From Candidatus Segatella caccae (lineage in GTDB: Bacteria; Bacteroidota; Bacteroidia; Bacteroidales; Bacteroidaceae), in the NCBI GenBank assembly GCA_900556395.1, contig USOQ01000051.1:1-19316 (forward strand): 19,316 nt of DNA. The letters run 5' to 3'. The notes below the pieces were generated by a model. That model saw only the letters and a list, made by a program, of their open reading frames with translations, had not been told where the DNA came from and searched no databases. Position 1 is the first letter of the stretch. Each line of letters begins with the position of its first letter. The position numbers were made by a program, and so were the translations under genes. Of the stretch, positions 1 through 7,106 are shown piece by piece.

Positions 1-18
1 TGTTCTACTAAGTGAAAA

Positions 19-621
19 TTATGCCTCAGCAGCGGCAGCGGCGGCAGCGGCAGCAGCGTTACGTGTCATCTTGATAGAGCAAACTACTACAGCCTTGCTT
101 GTAGCGAGCTCGAGACCCTCGAATGAGAGGTCGCCTACCTTGATGCTCTTGCCGATCTTCAACTCGGTAACGTCGATGTCGAGGTGCTCAGGAATAGCCT
201 GATAAGGAGCTGTAACATCGATCTTGCGGATAGAGAGGTTCATACGACCACCATCGCGAACACCCTGTGCCAAACCTACCAACTTCACTGGGATGCCGAT
301 AGTGATAGGCTTCTGATCGTTAACCTCGTAGAAGTCAACGTGCAGAGGAGCGTCTGTTGTTGGGTGGAACTGAATCTCCTTCATGATAGCTGTGTGGCTC
401 TCACCATCGATGATGAGGTTGATAACATATACGTGAGGAGTGTAGATGATCTTGCGAAGCTCAGCGAAAGGAACTGCGAAAGACATAGCCTCAGGAGCAC
501 CATTAGCGCCCTTCTTCTCGCCATACAAGTTACAAGGAACCATACCCTCTTTGCGCAATGTTTTAGAAGCTTTCTTGCCAAGGTCTGTGCGCTTCTGACC
601 TGTTACGTTAATCTCTTTCAT
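19..621 (-). CDS. rplY: 50S ribosomal protein L25/general stress protein Ctc
   Basis: This 200-residue protein binds 5S rRNA in the large ribosomal subunit. The N-terminal half has the L25 pattern: an early GQKRTDLGKKASKTLRKEG segment, then VPCNLYG, then FHPTTDAPLHVDFYEV near residues 85-100. The second half fits the TL5/CTC beta domain (GIPVKLVGLAQGVRDGG, then LDIDVTELKIGKSIKVGDL), so it is the long form, not the roughly 95-residue E. coli form. The C terminus is a near-pure alanine run ending AEA, encoded by GCN repeats at about 22-57. The start at 621 sits just downstream of a good minus-strand promoter. It diverges from nusB. The family call is secure; the function of the alanine tail is unknown. 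Confidence 0.95.
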   Translation of the reverse strand: MKEINVTGQKRTDLGKKASKTLRKEGMVPCNLYGEKKGANGAPEAMSFAVPFAELRKIIYTPHVYVINLIIDGESHTAIMKEIQFHPTTDAPLHVDFYEVNDQKPITIGIPVKLVGLAQGVRDGGRMNLSIRKIDVTAPYQAIPEHLDIDVTELKIGKSIKVGDLSFEGLELATSKAVVVCSIKMTRNAAAAAAAAAAEA

Positions 622-716
622 TGTGTTACTCTAAATTAAGTGTTGATTAATAAAATGTGCCTTAACTCGCCATCACACGGATTAGCTTTGAAAAAGCGAT
701 TTTTACAAAACGGATG

Positions 717-747
717 CAAAATTACTGTTTTTCTTTGGAATACGCAA
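717..747 (-). promoter_or_regulatory. Promoter of the L25 gene
   Basis: On the minus strand TAATTTTG (717-724) matches the Bacteroidota -7 box TAnnTTTG, and TTTG (744-747) lies 19 bases upstream as the -33 element. It gives a leader of roughly 90 bases before the ATG at 621. Confidence 0.7.
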
Positions 748-816
748 ATTTAACGACCATAATTTTGAAAAAAAGAGTTTTTATTCTAAAAAAATGAGAA
801 ATAACTGAACTTTTTC

Positions 817-847
817 TTGTTTATTAGGAGATAAATACTTACTTTTG
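817..847 (+). promoter_or_regulatory. Promoter of nusB and the following run
   Basis: TTG (817-819), a 20-base spacer and TACTTTTG (840-847) match the Bacteroidota sigma-ABfr promoter. The nusB ATG follows at 883. No comparable promoter is visible before yajC, ybbR or coaE, so it probably drives the whole run. Confidence 0.75.
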
Positions 848-882
848 CAGCAAAATACATTTAATCCGTAAATTATTAGAGA

Positions 883-2061
883 ATGATTAACAGGGACTTG
901 ATTAGAAGAAAGATTGTGCAGTTAACCTATGCGTACTATCAAAACGGCAATCGTAACATGGACAACGCCGAGAAGGAGTTGTTCTTTAGCCTGTCCAAGG
1001 CATACGATTTATACAATTATCAATTACAACTTATCGTAGAAATCACTAAGGAGGCGCGTAAGCGTTACGACTTGGAGGTGAGTCGTGTGCAGCGTGAGGG
1101 TGGTGAAGCTCCATCGCAGAAGTTTGCTTTCAACCGCTTCGCCGTGCAGCTCGAGGAAAACAAGATGTTGAATGAGTGGATCGAAGCCAAAAACTCATCT
1201 TGGGATGATGATGTAGAGGTGTTGCGACGCATCTACAACCACATTGTAGAGAGCGATATCTACCAGCAGTACATCAGTGATGAAGCTGATGGCTACGATG
1301 AGGATCGTGAGGTGTGGCGCAAACTGTACAAGAACATCGTGATGAACAATGAAGACATCGAAGCCCTGCTTGAGGAAAAGAGCCTCTACTGGAACGATGA
1401 TAAGGACATCATTGACACCTTTGTACTGAAATCTATCAAGCGTTTTGACCCTGCTAATAAGGCTAATCAGGAACTCTTGCCCGAATACAAGGACATGGAT
1501 GATCGTGAGTTTGCACGCAAGCTCTTCCGTGCCACCATTCTTAATGCTGATGAGTATCAGAAATATATGAGCAGAGTATCGCGCAACTGGGATTTCTCTC
1601 GCTTGGCTTATATGGATATGGTAATCATGCAGATAGCCATTGCCGAGTTGGTCAACTTCCCAGGTATTCCTGCCACCGTCACCATCAACGAGTATGTGGA
1701 GTTGAGCAAGCTCTACAGCACACCACGTAGTGGTGGTTATGTCAATGGTATGCTCGACGGAATCACTCGTTCGCTCATTGAGACAGGCGTCATCATGAAG
1801 GAATTGCCTGAGCGTCCTCATCGCGAACAGAATGTGCAGCGACGTGGTGGACGCAGCCCTTATGGAGTTGGTTATGGTGCACCTCGTGGTGGACGTGATG
1901 GACAGCAGCGCAGACAGCGCATAGGTCAGCCCAGATATCAGAACAACCACTGGAACGACGCCAATCAGCAGGACTATCAGCAGTATGACTCAAGAGAGGC
2001 ATATCATGGTATGACCGATGAACAACCAGCACAGCAGTCTGCTCCTGAGGAAGAGATGTAA
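883..2061 (+). CDS. nusB: Transcription antitermination factor NusB, long form
   Basis: NusB joins NusE (S10), NusA and NusG in antitermination complexes at rRNA operons. At 392 residues it is far longer than the roughly 140 of E. coli. The canonical core is at residues 235-302: RLAYMDMVIMQIAIAEL, then PATVTINEYVELSKLY and GGYVNGMLDGI, matching the family's INE..EL and VNG.LD motifs. Residues 1-200 are a helical charged extension with conserved-looking aromatic positions, as in other Bacteroidota NusB proteins. Residues 311-392 are a low-complexity tail rich in Arg, Gly, Gln and Tyr (RRGGR, APRGGRDG, QQDYQQY). The start at 883 follows a promoter; there is no Shine-Dalgarno sequence. Neighbours yajC, ybbR and coaE form a Bacteroidota-like gene order. 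Confidence 0.92.
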   Translation: MINRDLIRRKIVQLTYAYYQNGNRNMDNAEKELFFSLSKAYDLYNYQLQLIVEITKEARKRYDLEVSRVQREGGEAPSQKFAFNRFAVQLEENKMLNEWIEAKNSSWDDDVEVLRRIYNHIVESDIYQQYISDEADGYDEDREVWRKLYKNIVMNNEDIEALLEEKSLYWNDDKDIIDTFVLKSIKRFDPANKANQELLPEYKDMDDREFARKLFRATILNADEYQKYMSRVSRNWDFSRLAYMDMVIMQIAIAELVNFPGIPATVTINEYVELSKLYSTPRSGGYVNGMLDGITRSLIETGVIMKELPERPHREQNVQRRGGRSPYGVGYGAPRGGRDGQQRRQRIGQPRYQNNHWNDANQQDYQQYDSREAYHGMTDEQPAQQSAPEEEM

Positions 2062-2100
2062 GAAACACCTTATTATAAATAGATATATAAGACTCACCTT

Positions 2101-2134
2101 TTATATATATAACTCAATTATATATATAACTCAA
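2101..2134. repeat. Exact 17-base tandem duplication
   Basis: TTATATATATAACTCAA occurs twice head to tail (2101-2117 and 2118-2134) about 40 bases after the nusB stop. The flank at 2080-2100 holds a degenerate third unit (ATATATAAGACTCA). No terminator hairpin is seen here. Confidence 0.85.
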
Positions 2135-2144
2135 CTTTCGCAAA

Positions 2145-2280
2145 TGGGGAAGTTAGAGAGAAGTTATAGAAGTTAAAGCCGTATGCTTTGTGGAGAAAAA
2201 TCAAGCTATCAACGCTGTTGTCCCTTAACTTCTCGAACGACCGAAGGGAGTGATAACTTCCCTTAACTTCTCTATCTTCC
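2145..2280. repeat. Dispersed intergenic repeat, copy A
   Basis: The arms are built from GAAGTTA-type units (GGAAGTTAGAGAGAAGTTA on the left; the right end reads as GGAAGATAGAGAAGTTA on the other strand), so the ends are inverted. The centre (ATGCTTTGTGG, TCAAGCTATC, CTGTTGTC) matches the copy at 6892-7047 in the same orientation. A module CGACCGAAGGGAGTGATAAC is on the right arm here but on the left arm, reverse-complemented, in the other copy. It separates nusB from yajC. Confidence 0.75.
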
Positions 2281-2335
2281 GTACATGCGAATAAGAAGCA
2301 AGTATATAAGCAAAAACTAAAAAAGAAGAAACAAT

Positions 2336-2650
2336 ATGACAAACTTATTATTGCAGAGCGCTGGCAACCAGAGTGGAATGCCTATGCTCATTATGATGGT
2401 AGCTATCTTTGTTATCATGTGGTTATTTATGATTCGTCCACAGCAGAAGAAGCAGAAGAAGATTCGCCAGTTTCAGAATGCTCTGAAGGAAGGCGATAAG
2501 GTAGTTACTGGAGGTGGTATCTATGGCGCTGTGAAGCGTGTTAATATAGAGGAGAATACTGTAGATATCGAGGTGGCACGTGGTGTAGTCATCACCGTAG
2601 CTAAGGGCTATGTGTTCGCAGACGCCACATCGCAGACTCCTAATGCATAG
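2336..2650 (+). CDS. yajC: Preprotein translocase subunit YajC
   Basis: YajC is the small inner-membrane partner of SecDF/SecYEG in protein export. The 104-residue protein has one membrane helix at about residues 16-33 (LIMMVAIFVIMWLFMI), followed at once by the hallmark RPQQKKQKK. The downstream region has the family pattern GDKVVTGGGIYGAVKRV and a short beta domain ending in VAKGYVF. Length and layout are normal. There is no Shine-Dalgarno sequence before the ATG; the bases just upstream are A-rich. Its last codons overlap the proposed ybbR start by 8 bases, suggesting coupled translation. Confidence 0.96.
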   Translation: MTNLLLQSAGNQSGMPMLIMMVAIFVIMWLFMIRPQQKKQKKIRQFQNALKEGDKVVTGGGIYGAVKRVNIEENTVDIEVARGVVITVAKGYVFADATSQTPNA

Positions 2651-3629
2651 GCCATCGCGATATCGCATATTTAGTACGTTCAGCAAACTCCTTTTTGGCA
2701 CCATCAACAAGGAGTTGCTGATATTCTTGTTCTTTCTCGCACTTAGCGGCTCTTTCTGGATGATGATGTCGCTCAACGAGACCTACGAGAAGGAAATCTG
2801 TGTGCCTGTAAGGTTGGTAGATGTGCCACGAAACGTAGTCATAACAGGCGAACTGAACGACACGGTGAAGGCTGTCATTCGTGACAAGGGTTTCACTCTC
2901 GTCACTTATGAGTTTGGCCATGTGTTGCGGCCGCTATCCTTTAAGTTTTCTGCCTATGCCGACGAGGATAAGGGTAAAGGCGTCGTGCCTTTGGCTGACG
3001 TGCAGCGACAGGTGCAAGCACAGCTTTATGGGTCGAGCAAACTGCTCTCTGTGAAGCCCACAGACTATGACTTCTACTTCACCTATGGCGCATCCAAGCA
3101 GGTGCCCGTCGTCTTCAGAGGAAGGGTGACAGCCAGTAAGAGCTACTATCTTGCTCATACCGACTTTCTGCCTGCTGAGGTGACAGTCTATGCCAACAAA
3201 GCTCAGTTGGACAAGGTGAAGTATGTAGAAATAGAACCTTTCAACCTGCGCAATCTGCAAGACACGATTCATACGACCGTGCGACTGCAAAAGATTCGCG
3301 GTCTGAAGATGGTTCCTGCAACCGTGCGTCTCTCCGTCTATCCCGATGTGCTTACCGAGGAAAATATCGATGTGCCCATTACGGCAGTCAATATGCCCGA
3401 GGGATTGGTGTTGCGCACCTTCCCCTCCAAGGTGACGGTGAGGTTTACCATCGGTGCCAGTCAGTTTCGCTCCATCCGTCCTGAAATGTTCAGGGTGATG
3501 GTGGACTATCAGGAACTATCACAAAATCCATCAGATAAATGCAACCTTCAGCTCGTCGGCGTTCCTAAAAGTGTGAGCAAGGCAAGACTCGACTTACAGC
3601 AAGTGGACTATCTGATAGAGCAACAGTGA
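2643..3629 (+). CDS. YbbR-like domain protein
   Basis: The 328-residue protein has an N-terminal membrane anchor (ELLIFLFFLALSGSFWMMM, about residues 25-45), then an extracytoplasmic region with repeated beta-rich YbbR-like modules: CVPVRLVDVPRNV, then QVPVVFRGRVTA, then ENIDVPITAVNMPEG. It carries the family's alternating P.. and PS.V.V patterns (LPAEVTVYANKAQLDKV; FPSKVTVRF). The reading frame is open from an ATG at 2610, but I place the start at the ATG at 2643 because the extra 11 residues are lost inside yajC and the overlap becomes the usual short one. In Firmicutes, YbbR (CdaR) regulates the diadenylate cyclase CdaA; no cyclase gene is adjacent here, so its role is left open. Confidence 0.85.
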   Translation: MHRPSRYRIFSTFSKLLFGTINKELLIFLFFLALSGSFWMMMSLNETYEKEICVPVRLVDVPRNVVITGELNDTVKAVIRDKGFTLVTYEFGHVLRPLSFKFSAYADEDKGKGVVPLADVQRQVQAQLYGSSKLLSVKPTDYDFYFTYGASKQVPVVFRGRVTASKSYYLAHTDFLPAEVTVYANKAQLDKVKYVEIEPFNLRNLQDTIHTTVRLQKIRGLKMVPATVRLSVYPDVLTEENIDVPITAVNMPEGLVLRTFPSKVTVRFTIGASQFRSIRPEMFRVMVDYQELSQNPSDKCNLQLVGVPKSVSKARLDLQQVDYLIEQQ

Positions 3630-3648
3630 AAAGAGAAACCGAAGTCAA

Positions 3649-4236
3649 GTGAAAATAGCTATAACAGGAGGCATCGGAAGCGGTAAGAGCTTCGTTTGCC
3701 GTGAGCTTCAAAGGCGAGGCATCGACGTATATGACTGCGATGCTGCTGCTAAGCGTCTGATGCGCAGCGATGTTGGGTTGCAGCAAAGACTGCGACGGCT
3801 TGTTGGCGAGGACGTGTACAGTGCTGACGGCACATTGCAGAAACCCGTATTAGCTCGCTTTCTGTTGGCAAGCGAGGCCAACAAGTTGGCTATCAACGAT
3901 GTAGTGCATCCAGCTGTGGCACGCGATTTCGAACAGAGCTCTTTCGACTGGCTCGAGAGTGCCATCCTCTTTGAGAGTGGTTTTATCCATCGTACACACT
4001 TCGACAAGGTGGTCTGTGTTACAGCTCCCGAACAGGTTCGTGTGGAGCGTGTGATGGCTCGCGATCACATCGATCGCTCAAAGGCGTTGGCGTGGATTCA
4101 TGCTCAGATGCCTCAGCAGGATATTGTGAGTCGCAGTGACTATGAAATCGTCAACGACGGACCGTCTGATGTGGCAGAGCAGGTGGAACGCTTGTTGCAG
4201 CAGTTTGCGGCAACAGGAGTTAGCGAGCAGCAATAA
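3649..4236 (+). CDS. coaE: Dephospho-CoA kinase
   Basis: CoaE phosphorylates the 3'-hydroxyl of dephospho-CoA, the last step of coenzyme A synthesis. The 195-residue protein opens with the P-loop GGIGSGKS (residues 7-14), followed by the VCRELQRRGIDVYDCD segment holding the substrate-binding Asp. Later come INDVVHPAV, ESAILFESGF (the FESG motif) and a lid-like RVERVMARD. The length is typical. The start is GTG at 3649, giving MKIAITGG; no ATG would preserve the P-loop. It lies 19 bases after the YbbR stop, consistent with one transcript. Confidence 0.96.
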   Translation: MKIAITGGIGSGKSFVCRELQRRGIDVYDCDAAAKRLMRSDVGLQQRLRRLVGEDVYSADGTLQKPVLARFLLASEANKLAINDVVHPAVARDFEQSSFDWLESAILFESGFIHRTHFDKVVCVTAPEQVRVERVMARDHIDRSKALAWIHAQMPQQDIVSRSDYEIVNDGPSDVAEQVERLLQQFAATGVSEQQ

Positions 4237-4290
4237 AGGAAGAGAGAACAAAAGAAAAGAGTAAATCATAAAAAAAAAGAGTATAACCAA

Positions 4291-4740
4291 ATGGAAACAA
4301 TTTTATCTATTGCAGGCAAGCCAGGCCTCTATAAACTGGTGTCACGTGGTAACCGCAGTCTCATTGTCGAGGCCATCGATGAAACACACAAGCGTATGCC
4401 AGCTTTTGCTACCGACCGTGTAACAAGTCTTGGCGACATCGCCATGTATACCGATGCAGACGAGATTGCTCTCTGGCAGGTGCTCGAGAACGTGGGCAAG
4501 AAGGAGGACAGCAAGGAGAGTAGCCTGAACTATAAGAAGGCTTCTGCACAGGAGTTGCACGATTATTTTGCAGAGGTATTGCCTAACTACGACCGTGACC
4601 GTGTACACGACAGCGATATTAAGAAACTGTTGCAGTGGTACAACATCCTCGTAAAGAATGGCTATACAGACTTCAAGGCCATCTTGGCACCAACTGATGG
4701 TGACAATGTGGACGATCGTCAGGAGGAAAGTGCAGAATAA
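4291..4740 (+). CDS. DUF5606 domain protein
   Basis: This 149-residue soluble protein opens with METILSIAGKPGLYKLVSRG, the signature opening of the Bacteroidota DUF5606 family as I know it. Other features are LIVEAIDE, a TSLGDIAMYTD segment, and a second half with LHDYFAEVLPNYDRDRVHDSDIKKLLQWYNIL, typical of that family. The C terminus is acidic. There is no signal peptide or membrane helix. The molecular function is unknown. It lies 54 bases after coaE and just before a strong terminator, so it is probably the last gene of the nusB run. Confidence 0.85.
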   Translation: METILSIAGKPGLYKLVSRGNRSLIVEAIDETHKRMPAFATDRVTSLGDIAMYTDADEIALWQVLENVGKKEDSKESSLNYKKASAQELHDYFAEVLPNYDRDRVHDSDIKKLLQWYNILVKNGYTDFKAILAPTDGDNVDDRQEESAE

Positions 4741-4761
4741 GACATAAAGAATATCAAGCAT

Positions 4762-4802
4762 AAAAAAAATGAGAAGCTATGGACATGGCTTCTCATTTTT
4801 TT
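4762..4802. terminator. Bidirectional terminator between convergent genes
   Basis: AAAAAAAATGAGAAGC pairs with GCTTCTCATTTTTTT around a ten-base loop. The hairpin is flanked by A-run and T-run, so it can work on both strands: for the DUF5606 gene (plus) and for the redoxin gene ending at 4863 (minus). Confidence 0.85.
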
Positions 4803-4862
4803 GTTTATTGATGGGGGGTAGAAAGGCTTTATGAGCCCTCTGTTGCAACTTTGTGTAGCTTT

Positions 4863-5948
4863 TTACTTGTAAATCTCAGCCAATTTGTTGAGCAAATCTT
4901 CAGCACGCAGGTCGCTCGCAACGATGATGCCTTGAGGGTCGAGGAGCACGTTGCTTGGGATGCTGTTTACACCATAGGCTTCATGGGCAGCACATTGCCA
5001 GCCCTTCAGATCGCTCATCTGAGGCCATGCCAACCCCAAGTCGTTGACGCCCTTCTTCCAGGCTTCTATCTTGCTGTCGAAGCTTACACCTACTACTTCA
5101 AAACCCTTGCCGTGATACTTCTCATAGGCCTTCTTTACGTTAGGCATTTCCATGCGACAAGGACCGCACCATGAAGCCCAGAAGTCTACCAGTACATATT
5201 TTCCGTTGCCGACAAACTGGCTCAGTTTCACCTGTCCGCCATTCATGTCTTGCATGGTCAAGTCGGTGTATTTGATGCCAGGCTGACGCTTAGCGAGTGA
5301 CTCGAGATGCAGTTTGGGACGATGCATCATGGGATGGTTGTAGTAAGCCGTGTTAGGACTGCATAGCTCCTTGAGTTCAGCAAAGTCGAAACCATAGAAG
5401 TTGTTTGCCAGTAGATAAGCAGGGAGAACGTTGTCTTTGTTAGCCTTACAGAATGTCGCTGTTTCAGCGTTCTGCTTCTCTTCGATGTCGTTGATTTTCT
5501 CTTCTATGGACTTCATCTTGGCTTTAGCTTCTGCAGATTCGTCGCCACGCAGCTTGCGCCACTCTGGCACCAGTTGGCTCATCAGCTTTTCGCTGGTAGC
5601 CATCTGCGTATAGTATGCGTTGAGCTTCTCGTTGAGTGGCGAACCTGCCACCTGATTGTTAGCCAAGTCGATGGTGATGGTCTTCGTGTCTTCGATGATG
5701 GCTGTTGTCATCATCTGCTGGTTGGCAGCTACTGTGATGAAGGTTTCTGCCGGCTGATTGCCTTTTACCTCGAACTTGCCCGCTTTGGCAGCAACAGGCT
5801 GTGCTTCGTTCATCTGTCCGTTGTAGAACACGTAGAGTGTGTCAACACCCTGAGGCGCAGTGCCTTCTACGGTGAATGTCACGTCCTGTGCTTCGGCGCA
5901 GCTGACAGCCATCAAAGCTGTCAGGGCCATTGATAAGATTTTCTTCAT
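4863..5948 (-). CDS. TlpA-like thioredoxin-fold protein with DUF4369-type N-terminal domain
   Basis: This is a 361-residue exported disulfide oxidoreductase. It starts with a signal peptide (MKKILSMALTALMAVSC); Cys17 could be a lipobox cysteine, which would make it a lipoprotein, though AVSC is a weak lipobox. Residues 22-105 are beta-rich and fit the DUF4369 domain common before Bacteroidota redoxins. A helical, charged middle (110-165) may be a coiled coil. The C-terminal thioredoxin domain has DFWASWCGPC with active-site Cys261 and Cys264, a GFEVVGVSFD strand, and the cis-proline loop at NSIP331. The substrate is unknown. It converges with the DUF5606 gene and diverges from the queuosine transporter gene. 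Confidence 0.9.
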   Translation of the reverse strand: MKKILSMALTALMAVSCAEAQDVTFTVEGTAPQGVDTLYVFYNGQMNEAQPVAAKAGKFEVKGNQPAETFITVAANQQMMTTAIIEDTKTITIDLANNQVAGSPLNEKLNAYYTQMATSEKLMSQLVPEWRKLRGDESAEAKAKMKSIEEKINDIEEKQNAETATFCKANKDNVLPAYLLANNFYGFDFAELKELCSPNTAYYNHPMMHRPKLHLESLAKRQPGIKYTDLTMQDMNGGQVKLSQFVGNGKYVLVDFWASWCGPCRMEMPNVKKAYEKYHGKGFEVVGVSFDSKIEAWKKGVNDLGLAWPQMSDLKGWQCAAHEAYGVNSIPSNVLLDPQGIIVASDLRAEDLLNKLAEIYK

Positions 5949-6010
5949 GTGGTTTCTTTTTTATTTGTTTTCTGATATTTTTTTCTGTTTTTATTCTATC
6001 AAAAGCATTG

Positions 6011-6018
6011 CAAAAGTA
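6011..6018 (-). promoter_or_regulatory. Possible -7 box for the redoxin gene
   Basis: TACTTTTG on the minus strand matches TAnnTTTG, 63 bases before the ATG at 5948. No TTG is seen at the right distance upstream, so the support is partial. Confidence 0.45.
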
Positions 6019-6059
6019 CATATTTTCCATCAAATATGATGAGATAAAGCCCTTAATAT

Positions 6060-6090
6060 TTTGTAAATAGAAAGAATAATCGTAATTTTG
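6060..6090 (+). promoter_or_regulatory. Promoter of the queuosine-precursor transporter gene
   Basis: TTTG (6060-6063), 19 bases and TAATTTTG (6083-6090) form a near-perfect Bacteroidota promoter. Transcription would begin near 6097. The leader of about 78 bases holds a small hairpin at 6104-6126 (AAAGG..TGG paired with CCA.CCTTT) and then the preQ1-type aptamer. Confidence 0.75.
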
Positions 6091-6139
6091 CAGCCGATTT
6101 TGCAAAGGATGGGTAGTTCCACCTTTATATTTATGAACT

Positions 6140-6170
6140 CGAGTGCTTGGTAAACCTCGTAAAAAACAAG
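6140..6170 (+). promoter_or_regulatory. preQ1-I riboswitch aptamer
   Basis: Stem P1 is CGAG (6140-6143) with CTCG (6156-6159). The 12-base loop TGCTTGGTAAAC (6144-6155) is followed by the tail TAAAAAACAAG (6160-6170). CTTG in the loop pairs with CAAG in the tail, giving the H-type pseudoknot. The U just after P1 and the C just before its 3' strand occupy the ligand-contacting positions of the class. Against the B. subtilis queC aptamer as I remember it, the loop has the same length and 8 of 12 identities, TAAAAAAC is shared, and the one changed pseudoknot pair is compensated. The aptamer ends four bases before the transporter ATG, so ligand binding would most simply block translation initiation. 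Confidence 0.88.
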
Positions 6171-6174
6171 AAAA

Positions 6175-6867
6175 ATGAAAAAAGAAAAAACTCAAGTGAG
6201 TGTGCTGTTCATGCTTTTCAGCATCCTCTTTTGCGTTTGCCTCATAGCGGCAAACGTGCTCGAAACAAAGCAAATTGCAGTAGGTTCGGTTTCTCTTACC
6301 GGAGGTCTCATCGTTTTCCCCGTGAGCTACATCATCAATGACTGTGTGTGTGAGGTGTGGGGCTATCAGAAGGCTCGTCTGCTGATATGGACGGGTTTTG
6401 CTATGAACTTCTTCTTCGTGGCGTTGGGAGCCATCTGCGACATGATTCCCGCAGCTCCCTACTGGCACAATCAGGAGGGCTTTCATGCCATCTTTGGCTT
6501 GGCTCCCCGCATTGCCGCTGCATCGTTTGTGGCTTTCATCGTAGGTTCCTTTGCCAATGCCTACGTGATGAGTGTGATGAAGATTCGTGATGGCGGAAAG
6601 CGTTTCTCGGCCCGTGCCATCTGGAGTACGGTGGCAGGTGAGAGCTGCGACAGTCTCATCTTCTTCCCCTTGGCATTGGGTGGAGTGGTGCCTGCTGCCG
6701 AGTTGCCTAAGTTGATGATTTGGCAGGTGGTGCTCAAGACGGTATACGAAATCCTCGTGCTGCCTGTCACCATTCGTGTGGTGAAGTTCTTGAAGCGTCA
6801 CGAAGGCGAGGATGTGTACGATAAAAACATCTCGTATAACGTGTTTAAGATTTTCAGCCTGAATTGA
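6175..6867 (+). CDS. yhhQ: Queuosine precursor transporter (YhhQ/QPTR family)
   Basis: This 230-residue integral membrane protein should import 7-deazaguanine precursors of queuosine such as preQ0, preQ1 or queuine. Family features are the first helix ending CLIAANVLETKQIAV, the acidic pair in FPVSYIINDCVCEVWGYQKAR (residues 44-64), a conserved FGLAPRIAAASFVAF, and ARAIWSTVAGESCDSLIFF. About six membrane helices are apparent. The start at 6175 is the only one that keeps the leading MKKEKTQ and lies right after the preQ1 aptamer, which agrees with the family assignment. queF follows on the same strand 239 bases later, past a repeat element, with no clear promoter between. Confidence 0.92.
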   Translation: MKKEKTQVSVLFMLFSILFCVCLIAANVLETKQIAVGSVSLTGGLIVFPVSYIINDCVCEVWGYQKARLLIWTGFAMNFFFVALGAICDMIPAAPYWHNQEGFHAIFGLAPRIAAASFVAFIVGSFANAYVMSVMKIRDGGKRFSARAIWSTVAGESCDSLIFFPLALGGVVPAAELPKLMIWQVVLKTVYEILVLPVTIRVVKFLKRHEGEDVYDKNISYNVFKIFSLN

Positions 6868-6891
6868 TTCTAAGGAGCTATTCTTCGGAGA

Positions 6892-7047
6892 TATTTTCAG
6901 GAGTTAAAGGAGTTAAGGGAGTTATCGCTCCCTGCGGTCGCTGAGAAGTTAAGACAAATGCCTTTGTGGGTTTGAATTCAAGCAATAAGACTGTTGTCTT
7001 AACTCCTTAACTCCTTAACTTCTTAACTCCTTTAACTTCTGAAAATA
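6892..7047. repeat. Dispersed intergenic repeat, copy B
   Basis: The ends are 26-base inverted arms with one mismatch: the left one (6892-6917) starts TATTTTCAGGAGTTAAAGG and the right one is at 7022-7047. Inside lie GGGAGTTATCGCTCCCTGCG (left) and the central module ATGCCTTTGTGGG, TCAAGCAATA, CTGTTGTC. GAGTTAA/TTAACTC units recur in both arms and spill to about 7078. It is related to the element at 2145-2280 and lies inside the yhhQ-queF transcript. Confidence 0.8.
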
Positions 7048-7106
7048 ACTCCTTAAAAACTCCTTAAAATAACTCCTTCACAAAAGAAACAACAAACAAA
7101 AGATAT

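Noticed and set aside
6104..6126. Second ligand-binding aptamer upstream of the preQ1 switch
   Set aside because: The hairpin is a simple bulged stem without a recognised aptamer core; it is recorded only as leader structure.
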